Source of the DNA: Candidatus Latescibacterota bacterium
GTDB lineage: Bacteria > Krumholzibacteriota > Krumholzibacteriia > WVZY01 > JAKEHA01
Assembly: GCA_022615275.1 (NCBI GenBank)
Contig: JAKEHA010000024.1
Span: 1 to 7,230, forward strand
DNA: 7,230 nt
Direction of reading: 5' to 3'
The notes beneath the pieces are model-generated. The model saw nothing but the letters and a program-made list of their open reading frames with translations, was not told the DNA's origin and ran no database searches. Positions 1-5,680 of this stretch are shown piece after piece. The first letter of the stretch is position 1; every line of letters begins with the position of its first letter. The translations under genes were made by a program, and so were the position numbers.

Positions 1-998
1 AGCACGCAGCTCGGGTTTTTCCAGGTGATGGCCGAGCCGGTCTCCACCTGCGTCCACGAGATCCGCGAACCGCGGCCGCGGCACTCGCCGCGCTTGGTGA
101 CGAAGTTGTAGATGCCGCCCTTGCCCTGCTTGTCGCCGGGATACCAGTTCTGCACCGTCGAATACTTGACGGTCGCGTCTTCCTCGGCGATCAACTCGAC
201 GACGGCGGCGTGCAACTGATTCTCGTCGCGAATCGGGGCCGTGCAGCCCTCCAAGTACGAGACGTACGCGCCTTTTTCGGCCACGATCAGCGTGCGCTCG
301 AACTGGCCGGTCTCGCGCGCGTTGATGCGGAAATACGTCGAGAGTTCCATCGGACACCGCACGCCTGCCGGGACGTACACAAAAGAGCCGTCGCTGAACA
401 CCGCCGAGTTGAGCGCGGCGTAGAAGTTGTCGTTATACGGAACGACGGTACCGAGTGCTTTCTTCACCAGTTCCGGGTGGGTCTGCACCGCTTCCGAGAA
501 CGAGCAGAACACGATGCCGAGGGACGCGAGCTTCTCCTTGAAGGTGGTCGCGACCGAGACCGAGTCGAACACGGCGTCGACCGCCACACCCGCGATGCGC
601 ATCTGCTCGACCAGCGGAATGCCGAGCTTGTCGAAGGTGCGGCGTACTTCGGGGTCGACCTCATCCAGGCTCTTGGGCCGGTCGCCCGCCTGCTTCGGGG
701 CCGAGTAGTAGTGGATGTCCTGGAAGTCGATCTTGGGATGCCGGATGTTGGCCCAGGTCGGTTCCTCGGCGGCCATGGCTTGCCAGGCTCGAAACGCGCG
801 CAGACGCCACTCCAGCAGCCACTCGGGCTCGCTCTTACGCGCGGAGATCGCCCGCACGACGCTCTCGTCGAGCCCTTTGGGAATCTTGTCTTCTTCGACC
901 TCGGTGACGAAGCCCCACTCGTAGTCCTTGGAGATTCTCTCCTGGATGGGGTCGATCGCGTCGTCGTGGGGTCGAATGGGTTCGGCTTTGCCCGCCAT
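1..998 (-). CDS. sufB: Fe-S cluster assembly scaffold protein SufB (3' end outside window)
   Basis: SufB is the core subunit of the cytoplasmic SufBC2D complex, which receives persulfide sulfur and builds Fe-S clusters. The reverse strand reads open from an ATG at 998 to the window edge, giving 332 of about 470-495 usual residues. Recognisable SufB segments in order are DYEWGFVTEVEEDKIPKGL near the N-terminus, SEPEWLLEWRL, PVVPYNDN-type text (here GTVVPYNDNFYAALNSAVF), YVPAGVRCPMELSTYFRIN (Arg224, Asn226), EGCTAPIRDENQ (Cys252), VQNWYPGD (Gln283, Trp285) and ETGSAITWKNPSC (Cys331). From memory, Cys252 matches E. coli Cys254, on the proposed sulfur path; the catalytic Cys405/Glu434 region is off the window. 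The start is fixed by GGAGG at 1004-1008, 5 nt upstream. The gene is first in its direction, and sufC/sufD would be expected beyond position 1. No frameshift is seen. Identification is very secure. Confidence 0.97.
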   Translation of the reverse strand, partial: MAGKAEPIRPHDDAIDPIQERISKDYEWGFVTEVEEDKIPKGLDESVVRAISARKSEPEWLLEWRLRAFRAWQAMAAEEPTWANIRHPKIDFQDIHYYSAPKQAGDRPKSLDEVDPEVRRTFDKLGIPLVEQMRIAGVAVDAVFDSVSVATTFKEKLASLGIVFCSFSEAVQTHPELVKKALGTVVPYNDNFYAALNSAVFSDGSFVYVPAGVRCPMELSTYFRINARETGQFERTLIVAEKGAYVSYLEGCTAPIRDENQLHAAVVELIAEEDATVKYSTVQNWYPGDKQGKGGIYNFVTKRGECRGRGSRISWTQVETGSAITWKNPSCV

Positions 999-1041
999 GG
1001 GGTCCTCCGGGCGCGCTGGAAGCGCCGCTAATCCATTTAAT

Positions 1042-1058
1042 CGCACTAATTTGGTCCG
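1042..1058 (-). promoter_or_regulatory. Candidate Rrf2/IscR-type operator upstream of sufB
   Basis: On the sufB strand this reads CGGACCAAATTAGTGCG, an imperfect 17-bp dyad with 6 of 8 arm positions paired around a central A. The ACY-AAATT-RGT core resembles the operators of Rrf2-family Fe-S regulators (IscR, SufR-like), which commonly control suf operons. It lies in the only AT-rich patch of the gap, 44 bp before the sufB start codon. No convincing -35/-10 pair could be assigned around it. The palindrome is seen directly; the regulator assignment is inference. Confidence 0.35.
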
Positions 1059-1103
1059 CTTTGTAGGATAAACAATTCACGAGACGGAATCAACCCAGGA
1101 TTA

Positions 1104-1121
1104 CGGCCCCGAAAGGGGCCG
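1104..1121 (-). terminator. GC hairpin downstream of the lipoprotein gene, possible terminator
   Basis: A perfect 7-bp stem, CGGCCCC/GGGGCCG, closes a 4-nt loop (TTTC on the minus strand, GAAA, a GNRA-type loop, on the plus strand). It begins 34 nt after the stop codon of the minus-strand lipoprotein gene and lies upstream of sufB, where a terminator would separate the two units. No U-tract follows on either strand (TAATCC on minus), so it is not a canonical intrinsic terminator. It could instead be a transcript-end stabiliser. Confidence 0.45.
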
Positions 1122-1155
1122 GAGAGATACCGCTAACTCGTTGCTTAGAAAAGAA

Positions 1156-1938
1156 CTAGGGCGTCGATGCATCCACCACAGCTCCCTCGGGCATCGTCAT
1201 GCGCGACTCGTCGAACGCCTTCGCGAGCGAATACCCGCCGATCGAGCACTCGGCGTAGACCTGTTCGCCCTCGTAAATGATGAAGTGGGACGGCACCATG
1301 ACGCCCTCCGCGGGGGTCATCTGGTCGTAGACCAGGCAGTGTTCGGGCGTCGACGTCTGGCCCTCACCCATTAGCGCTTGGTACGTCACGATGTAGTCGC
1401 AGGCACGCAGCATCTTGGTCTCGGGGTGGATGTAGAGGCGGTAGTAGTCGTCGGGGGTGTCGCCGGTGCCGGGCTCGAACGTCATCATGACGGTCACATA
1501 CTCGACGGAATCGTCGCGAAGCCGCCCGGTGCCAGGCTCGGACAGGATCACGCCCGGGTCCTGGGTCAGCCACGGCAGGTTGACGAAATAGTAGTTGAGA
1601 AGTGCGATGAAACGAACCGGCGTGGGCGTGGGCCAGTCGACACTCCACGCTTTGCCGCCGTCCCACGCGCCCGCGGTGGCGGTCCCCGGAATGTCGAAGT
1701 AGGCCCGTCTGCTCGACTGCTCGACCACGAAGGCCATGCGCGGCGCCGACTCGCCCCATTGGTCGGTGAACGAGACCGTGGGGGCGTTCTTCCACGCTTC
1801 CATCCCGCCGTGCGCGGCGATCATGTCTTGGACGATTCGCGGACCCTTGAGCGCGGTGGCGGATTCGTTCTTCCGGGAGCACCCGACCGCGAGGACGAGT
1901 GCGCCGGCGATGCACAAGAGGGCGACGTGCGGCTTCAT
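1156..1938 (-). CDS. Predicted lipoprotein of unknown function
   Basis: This 260-residue protein has a lipoprotein signal: Lys2, a hydrophobic stretch at 5-19, then LAVGC with the lipidation Cys at 20. It is therefore expected to be membrane-anchored and periplasm-facing. After a short polar linker comes a segment with AAHGGMEAW (41-49). This HGG-x(3)-W signature near the mature N-terminus recalls lipoproteins of the DUF6503/LolA-like outer-membrane-sorting type, which form an open beta-barrel binding hydrophobic ligands. The assignment is from memory and tentative. The rest is rich in aromatic residues and beta-prone (WDGGKAWSVDWP, LLNYYFVNLPWL, DDYYRLYIHPETKML), consistent with such a fold. 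An upstream in-frame ATG at 1971 would add 11 residues ahead of the signal peptide. The ATG at 1938 is chosen because AAAGGAG (1945-1951) precedes it by 6 nt and the signal peptide begins there. The gene appears to be alone in its unit, and no function can be assigned. Confidence 0.85.
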   Translation of the reverse strand: MKPHVALLCIAGALVLAVGCSRKNESATALKGPRIVQDMIAAHGGMEAWKNAPTVSFTDQWGESAPRMAFVVEQSSRRAYFDIPGTATAGAWDGGKAWSVDWPTPTPVRFIALLNYYFVNLPWLTQDPGVILSEPGTGRLRDDSVEYVTVMMTFEPGTGDTPDDYYRLYIHPETKMLRACDYIVTYQALMGEGQTSTPEHCLVYDQMTPAEGVMVPSHFIIYEGEQVYAECSIGGYSLAKAFDESRMTMPEGAVVDASTP

Positions 1939-1944
1939 GGTAGG

Positions 1945-1951
1945 CTCCTTT
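1945..1951 (-). promoter_or_regulatory. Ribosome binding site deciding the lipoprotein start
   Basis: On the minus strand this reads AAAGGAG, 6 nt before the ATG at 1938. It selects this start over the in-frame ATG at 1971, which has no comparable site and would bury the signal peptide. Confidence 0.75.
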
Positions 1952-1961
1952 CGACGCGTGC

Positions 1962-1990
1962 AGTGTAGCACACCGCTTGTCGGGGTTCAT
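1962..1990 (-). promoter_or_regulatory. Candidate sigma70-type promoter of the lipoprotein gene
   Basis: The minus strand has TACACT (1962-1967; 4 of 6 matches to TATAAT) and ATGAAC (1985-1990; 3 of 6 matches to TTGACA) separated by 17 bp. The predicted transcript would start near 1955, leaving a leader just long enough to hold the Shine-Dalgarno site. It overlaps the opposite-strand promoter of the TfoX-N gene. Confidence 0.35.
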
Positions 1991-2005
1991 CCCCCGGGGT
2001 ACATT
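1977..2005 (+). promoter_or_regulatory. Candidate promoter of the TfoX-N gene, leaderless geometry
   Basis: TTGTCG (1977-1982, 4 of 6 to TTGACA) and TACATT (2000-2005, 4 of 6 to TATAAT) are separated by exactly 17 bp. The -10 ends 6 nt before the ATG at 2012, so transcription would begin at or next to the start codon. That fits the absence of a Shine-Dalgarno sequence. The hexamers and spacing are seen directly; leaderless initiation is inferred. Confidence 0.45.
1981..2004. repeat. Short imperfect direct repeat in the divergent promoter region
   Basis: CGGGGTTCAT (1981-1990) and CGGGGTACAT (1995-2004) match at 9 of 10 positions, 14 bp apart. They sit across the spacer and -10 of the plus-strand promoter and the -35 of the minus-strand promoter. 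The pair could be a binding site for a shared regulator or chance in GC-rich sequence. Confidence 0.3.
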
Positions 2006-2011
2006 CCTCCC

Positions 2012-2443
2012 ATGCCGCCGCACAAGGACCAAGATTTCCTGGCGTTCGTCCTCGATCAGCTCTCCGCGCTCAAGTCGGTCACCTCGCGCCGGATGTTCGG
2101 GGGGATCGGCTTGTATCGGGCCGAGACCTTTTTCGCCATCATCGACGAGGGCCGCCTCTACTTCGTGACCGATGAGACGACGCGCGCATCCTACCAAGAA
2201 CGCGGCATGCGACCGTTTCAGTACGCGCCCGGAAAGTTCATCCACACCTACTATGAAGTTCCGGTAGACGTGCTGGAAGACGACGGGGCCTTGAGCGATT
2301 GGGCGCGCGCGGCGGTCGATGTGCAGGGCCGTCGAACGCGCACGAAAATGCGCGCACGAACGCTGCCGAAGGCGAAATCACGTGCGAGCACTTCCAAGAA
2401 GACGAAAGCGCGGACGCGAACTCCTGCGAGGAAACGAAAATGA
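2012..2443 (+). CDS. TfoX N-terminal domain protein with basic C-terminal tail
   Basis: This 143-residue protein has a TfoX-N domain at about residues 8-100, with the family signature RRMFGGIGLY (26-35), then FAIIDEGRLYFVTDE and PFQYAPGKF. Single-domain TfoX-N proteins are small cytoplasmic proteins related to the competence regulator TfoX/Sxy. They mostly lack the TfoX C-terminal domain, as here, and have no established biochemical activity, so a competence role should not be assumed. Residues 107-143 form a tail with 18 Arg/Lys of 37 and no acidic residue, rich in Ser/Thr/Ala and probably disordered. It resembles histone H1-like or nucleoid-protein tails and suggests nucleic-acid contact (inference). 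The ATG at 2012 is chosen because the domain begins directly after it; there is no Shine-Dalgarno site, but a -10-like hexamer lies 6 nt upstream. Its stop overlaps the start of the next gene. Confidence 0.88.
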   Translation: MPPHKDQDFLAFVLDQLSALKSVTSRRMFGGIGLYRAETFFAIIDEGRLYFVTDETTRASYQERGMRPFQYAPGKFIHTYYEVPVDVLEDDGALSDWARAAVDVQGRRTRTKMRARTLPKAKSRASTSKKTKARTRTPARKRK

Positions 2444-3324
2444 TTCGAACGAGAATTCTGGTCGCCTTCACGCTCTTTCTCGCGTTTCCGGCGTTCGCCG
2501 AAGACGTCTTCGAGTCGCACTGGCGCGACGGCAAGGCCGAAATCGACGGATACCAACTGACGGTGTCGCGCTACGGCCAGGAGCGCGCGGGCACGGCGGT
2601 GATGATCTTCGTCACCGAGCCCTTCAACGCGCGCAAGATGGTCAAGGAGGACCGCGCGCCCGAGAACGCGCGCGACACGGTCGACGTGTTGAAGCTCAAC
2701 CTCGTGCGCGACTTCCAGACCGGCGTCTACGACTACAACACGATGGCGTCCGTGTTCGTGCGCGCGTCGAACTTCGAGCCGCTGAAGGTGTCGTTCTCGA
2801 GTGCCGAGTGGTGCGGGCACGTGTACGCCGAGGTGGTCTTTCGCGACCGGCAAATCCGCGGCATGTACGCGAGCTATTTCGAGGACGAATCCGGGCCCAT
2901 CGCGCTGCCGCGCCCGAAGGGCGGTCTCACCGAGGACGAATTGTTCATCGCGCTGCGCGGCTTGCGCGGCGATTTTCTCGCGGCGGGCGACCAACGAAAG
3001 TTGCCGTATCTCCCCGGCGTGTTCTTCACCCGGCTCTCGCACCAGCCGCTCGGCTGGACGCGCGCGACCGTCGAGCGCGGCATCACGATGGACACGATCG
3101 CCGTTCCGGCCGGACGATTCGACGTCATTTCGTACCGGCTTCGCATCGATGACGGGCGAACCGGCGAGTTCTTGATCGAAGCCGCATACCCGCACCGCAT
3201 CGTGAAGTGGTCGCTGCTACCGGACGTGAACGGCGAACTCACGGGTTCGACGCGTTTGCCGTACTGGAAGCTCAACCAGGAAGGGGACGAATCGTATCTG
3301 AAGGAGATCGGGCTCGGTCAGTAG
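2440..3324 (+). CDS. Sec-exported protein of unknown function
   Basis: This 294-residue protein has a classic Sec signal: Arg3 and Arg5, a hydrophobic core at 6-18, and an AFA-ED cleavage site after residue 20. There is no lipobox, so the mature protein should be periplasmic or secreted. Conserved-looking blocks are HWRDGKAEIDGY (27-38), SRYGQ (43-47), GTAVMIFVTEPFN (51-63), SSAEWCGHVYAE (120-131), LPGVFFTRL (191-199), PHRIVKW (251-257) and YWKLN (275-279). From memory these match a widespread uncharacterised exported family sometimes mislabelled 'septum formation inhibitor Maf'. It has none of the Maf nucleotide-pyrophosphatase motifs, and that name should not be transferred. An earlier in-frame ATG at 2299 would place 47 residues before the signal peptide. 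The ATG at 2440 is preferred, with GAGGAAA (2428-2434) 5 nt ahead. It overlaps the upstream stop as ATGA, implying translational coupling to the TfoX-N gene. Cys125 is the sole cysteine in the mature part. Confidence 0.88.
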   Translation: MIRTRILVAFTLFLAFPAFAEDVFESHWRDGKAEIDGYQLTVSRYGQERAGTAVMIFVTEPFNARKMVKEDRAPENARDTVDVLKLNLVRDFQTGVYDYNTMASVFVRASNFEPLKVSFSSAEWCGHVYAEVVFRDRQIRGMYASYFEDESGPIALPRPKGGLTEDELFIALRGLRGDFLAAGDQRKLPYLPGVFFTRLSHQPLGWTRATVERGITMDTIAVPAGRFDVISYRLRIDDGRTGEFLIEAAYPHRIVKWSLLPDVNGELTGSTRLPYWKLNQEGDESYLKEIGLGQ

Positions 3325-3950
3325 CAGAGGCCGGGCGACTGCCGCAGGTAGGGCGTGTCGCCAAGCTGATTCAGCATGAAGTCCGCGACGTCCGCTCGCC
3401 TGATCATGGCACCCCATAGGTAGTTCCCAACGTGGGGCCCGTGTTTGTAACGACCGCGCTTGCCTCCGTTGAGGAGGTTTCCCGGCCGCACGATGATCCA
3501 ATCGAGCGCGCTCTCGCGCACCACGCGCTCTTGCCGGGCCTTGTCGTAGAAGTAGAAGGGGAGAATGAAGGGCATTGTAAAGAGGGTGAACACCACGCCC
3601 AAGCGCCCGAAACTGTCGCCGACGCCGAGGGACGTTTCCACCACCAGTCGTTTCACGCCATGCTCCTCCATCGCGCGCACGATATTGCGCGTGCCTTCCG
3701 AGAGAATCTTCGACGGACCGATCCAGCGCTTGTGGCCGAGCGCGCACACGACGGCCTCGCAGCCCTGCACGGCGGTTTCCAACGACGCGAGGTTCATTAC
3801 GTCACCTTGTACGACCCGCAGGCGCTCGTGCGTAATCTTGATCTTGGACGGCTTGCGAGCGAGTGCGACGACGTCGTGACCGCGCTCGAGGGCTTGCGTG
3901 ACGATCTCGCGACCGGTCCCGCCGGTCGCGCCGATGACGAGGATGCGCAT
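3318..3950 (-). CDS. Atypical short-chain dehydrogenase (NAD(P)H-binding, NmrA-like)
   Basis: This 210-residue protein has a Rossmann fold. The dinucleotide motif GATGGTG is at residues 7-13, with ARKPSK (31-36) after the second strand; Arg32 and Lys33 favour NADP(H). GD at 49-50 and CALGH at 69-73 follow the usual pattern, and DWIIVRPGNL (150-159) and RRADVADFML (184-193) are typical of the NAD(P)H-binding (PF13460) atypical SDRs related to biliverdin reductase B/YwnB. These proteins are cytoplasmic reductases or redox sensors. The canonical YxxxK pair is not obvious, so substrate and even catalysis are unknown. A hydrophobic stretch at 119-135 (VVFTLFTMPFILPFYFY) probably packs in the active-site region. 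The start at 3950 puts the GxxGxxG motif at the expected distance. There is no clear Shine-Dalgarno site. The 3' end overlaps the convergent secreted-protein gene by 7 bp. Confidence 0.92.
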   Translation of the reverse strand: MRILVIGATGGTGREIVTQALERGHDVVALARKPSKIKITHERLRVVQGDVMNLASLETAVQGCEAVVCALGHKRWIGPSKILSEGTRNIVRAMEEHGVKRLVVETSLGVGDSFGRLGVVFTLFTMPFILPFYFYDKARQERVVRESALDWIIVRPGNLLNGGKRGRYKHGPHVGNYLWGAMIRRADVADFMLNQLGDTPYLRQSPGLCY

Positions 3951-3985
3951 CGCGTGACTCTAGCAGATTGAACGGCAGATTGCTC

Positions 3986-4014
3986 TTACCCGGAGGGCGG
4001 TTTTGGTCTATCCT
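3986..4014 (+). promoter_or_regulatory. Candidate promoter of the liuBCD operon
   Basis: TTACCC (3986-3991; 3 of 6 to TTGACA) and TATCCT (4009-4014; 4 of 6 to TATAAT) are 17 bp apart, in the 123-bp gap between the divergent SDR gene and liuB. This would give a leader of about 50 nt. Matches are modest, and no liuR-type regulator gene lies beside it. Confidence 0.3.
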
Positions 4015-4015
4015 A

Positions 4016-4032
4016 GGCCGGCCGTCCCGGCC
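4016..4032 (+). other. Possible small hairpin in the liuB leader
   Basis: GGCCG (4016-4020) can pair with CGGCC (4028-4032) across a 7-nt loop, immediately after the candidate -10. In sequence this GC-rich such a short stem may be chance; no riboswitch-like structure was recognised. Confidence 0.2.
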
Positions 4033-4073
4033 CGCCCGGGTTCGCAACCCACTGTCGCTCGAACGCTTAACCC

Positions 4074-5669
4074 ATGTATCGCATCGAATCCAAAGTCCAA
4101 TCGTCGTCCGCGACCTTTCAGGAGAACGCCGCGTTTCAACGCGAGGCCTCCGCACGATTGCGCGAACGCCTGGATGCGGTCAAGCAGGGGGGACCGCCCA
4201 GTGCGGTCGAGAAGCACAAGGCGCGCGGCAAGCTCACCGCGCGCGAGCGCATCGCGAAGCTGCTCGATCGCGACACCCCCTTCCTCGAGTTCTCCGCGCT
4301 GGCCGCCAACGGTCTGTACGACGACCAGGCCCCGTCCGCGGGTGTGATCACGGGCGCGGGTGTCATTCATGGCCGCGAAGTGGTGGTGGTCGCCAACGAC
4401 GCCACCGTCAAAGGTGGCACCTATTTCCCGATGACGGTGCTGAAGCACGTGCGCGCGCAGCAGATCGCGATCGAGAACCGGCTGCCGTGCGTGTATCTGG
4501 TCGACTCCGGCGGCGTGTTTCTTCCGCTCCAGGACGGCGTCTTTCCCGACAAGGACCACTTCGGGCGCATCTTCTACAATCAGGCCGTGATGAGTGCCGC
4601 GGGCATCCCGCAGATCTGCGCGGTTATGGGGTCGTGCACGGCGGGCGGCGCGTACGTCCCCGCGATGAGCGACGAGAACGCGATCGTGCGCGGGCAGGGC
4701 ACCATCTTCATCGGCGGCCCGCCGCTGGTCAAAGCGGCCACGGGCGTCGACGTCACGCCGGAGGAGTTGGGCGGCGCCGACGTGCACACGCGCATCTCGG
4801 GCGTGTCGGACCACTTCGCGGACGACGACGACCACGCGATCCAGATCCTTCGTAACAGCGTCGAGGGCTTCGGACGGGTGGAGAAGACGCGCCTCGACGT
4901 GCACGAGCAGGAGGACCCGTATTACGACCCGCAGGAGCTCTACGGCATCATTCCCAAAGATCTCTCGAAGCCGTTCGACTCGCGCGAAGTGATCGCGCGC
5001 ATCGTGGACGGGTCGCGCTTCCACGAGTTCAAGGCGCGCTACGGCACCACCCTCGTCACCGGCTTCGCGCACATCATGGGCTATCCGGTGGGGATCGTCG
5101 CCAACAACGGCATTCTCTTCTCCGAGAGCGCGCGCAAGGGCGCGCACTTCGTCTCGATGTGCGCGGTGCGGCGCATTCCACTCTTGTTCCTGCAGAACAT
5201 CACCGGCTTCATCGTGGGCAAGGAGTTCGAGCACGGCGGGATCGCGCGCGACGGCGCCAAGATGGTGCACGCGGTCGCGACCGCGCAGGTGCCCAAGTTC
5301 ACGGTCATCGTCGGCGGTTCGTACGGCGCCGGCAACTACGCCATGTGCGGGCGCGGATTCTCGCCGCGCTTGTTGTGGATGTGGCCGACCGCCAAGATCT
5401 CGGTGATGGGCGGCCAGTCGGCGGCCGACGTGTTGTGGACGGTCAAGCAATCGGACGGGAAGCAGCCGGGGCCGAACGAGGAAGCGGATTTCAAGAAGCC
5501 CATCCTCGACAAGTACGAACGCGAAGGGAGCGCGTACTATTCGACCGCGCGCTTGTGGGACGACGGCGTCATCGACCCCGTCGACACGCGCACCGCGGTG
5601 GCCCTCGGCATCAGCCTCTCGCTCAACGCGTACATACCCAAGCACCGCTTCGGCGTCTTCCGCATGTAG
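4074..5669 (+). CDS. liuB: 3-methylcrotonyl-CoA carboxylase, carboxyltransferase (beta) subunit
   Basis: LiuB transfers the carboxyl group from carboxybiotin on LiuD to 3-methylcrotonyl-CoA, giving 3-methylglutaconyl-CoA in cytoplasmic leucine degradation. It has 531 residues, near the family norm of about 535. The N-terminal crotonase-like half contains KHKARGKLTARERI (47-60), VDSGG (143-147) and GSCTAGGAYVPAMSDE (186-201). The C-terminal half has QNITGFIVG (374-382) and GGSYGAGNYAMCGR (414-427), and the protein ends in FGVFRM. The QNITGF and GAGNYAMCGR forms and the FGVFRM end fit methylcrotonyl- or geranyl-CoA carboxylase rather than propionyl- or acetyl-CoA carboxylase. Geranyl-CoA carboxylase (AtuC) is the main alternative, less likely beside a LiuC-type hydratase. 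The ATG at 4074 is the first possible start, since an in-frame TAA lies at 4068-4070. No Shine-Dalgarno site precedes it. LiuC begins 11 nt after its stop. Confidence 0.95.
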   Translation: MYRIESKVQSSSATFQENAAFQREASARLRERLDAVKQGGPPSAVEKHKARGKLTARERIAKLLDRDTPFLEFSALAANGLYDDQAPSAGVITGAGVIHGREVVVVANDATVKGGTYFPMTVLKHVRAQQIAIENRLPCVYLVDSGGVFLPLQDGVFPDKDHFGRIFYNQAVMSAAGIPQICAVMGSCTAGGAYVPAMSDENAIVRGQGTIFIGGPPLVKAATGVDVTPEELGGADVHTRISGVSDHFADDDDHAIQILRNSVEGFGRVEKTRLDVHEQEDPYYDPQELYGIIPKDLSKPFDSREVIARIVDGSRFHEFKARYGTTLVTGFAHIMGYPVGIVANNGILFSESARKGAHFVSMCAVRRIPLLFLQNITGFIVGKEFEHGGIARDGAKMVHAVATAQVPKFTVIVGGSYGAGNYAMCGRGFSPRLLWMWPTAKISVMGGQSAADVLWTVKQSDGKQPGPNEEADFKKPILDKYEREGSAYYSTARLWDDGVIDPVDTRTAVALGISLSLNAYIPKHRFGVFRM

Positions 5670-5680
5670 GGGCATTCGCA

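Noticed and set aside
210..1031. 273-codon plus-strand frame opposite sufB
   Set aside because: The opposite strand encodes SufB with conserved motifs throughout; this frame is its Arg-rich shadow.
2337..2360. 10-bp direct repeat CGCGCACGAA inside the TfoX-N tail
   Set aside because: The copies are 14 bp apart and out of frame with each other, so they do not encode a peptide repeat. It is probably chance in Arg-rich codons.
2299..2439. Earlier ATG at 2299 for the secreted protein
   Set aside because: It would put 47 residues read from the TfoX-N tail in another frame ahead of a well-formed signal peptide. The ATG at 2440 has a ribosome site and correct signal architecture.
2012..2443. Competence regulator tfoX/sxy
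   Set aside because: Only the N-terminal domain is present and there are no competence genes nearby, so the gene symbol and role are not justified.
2251..3195. 314-codon minus-strand frame opposite the TfoX-N and secreted-protein genes
   Set aside because: It spans the junction of two supported genes and lacks domain or export signals; it is a GC-driven shadow.
2440..3324. Maf septum formation inhibitor
   Set aside because: The protein has a Sec signal peptide and lacks Maf nucleotide-pyrophosphatase motifs; that label on homologues looks erroneous.
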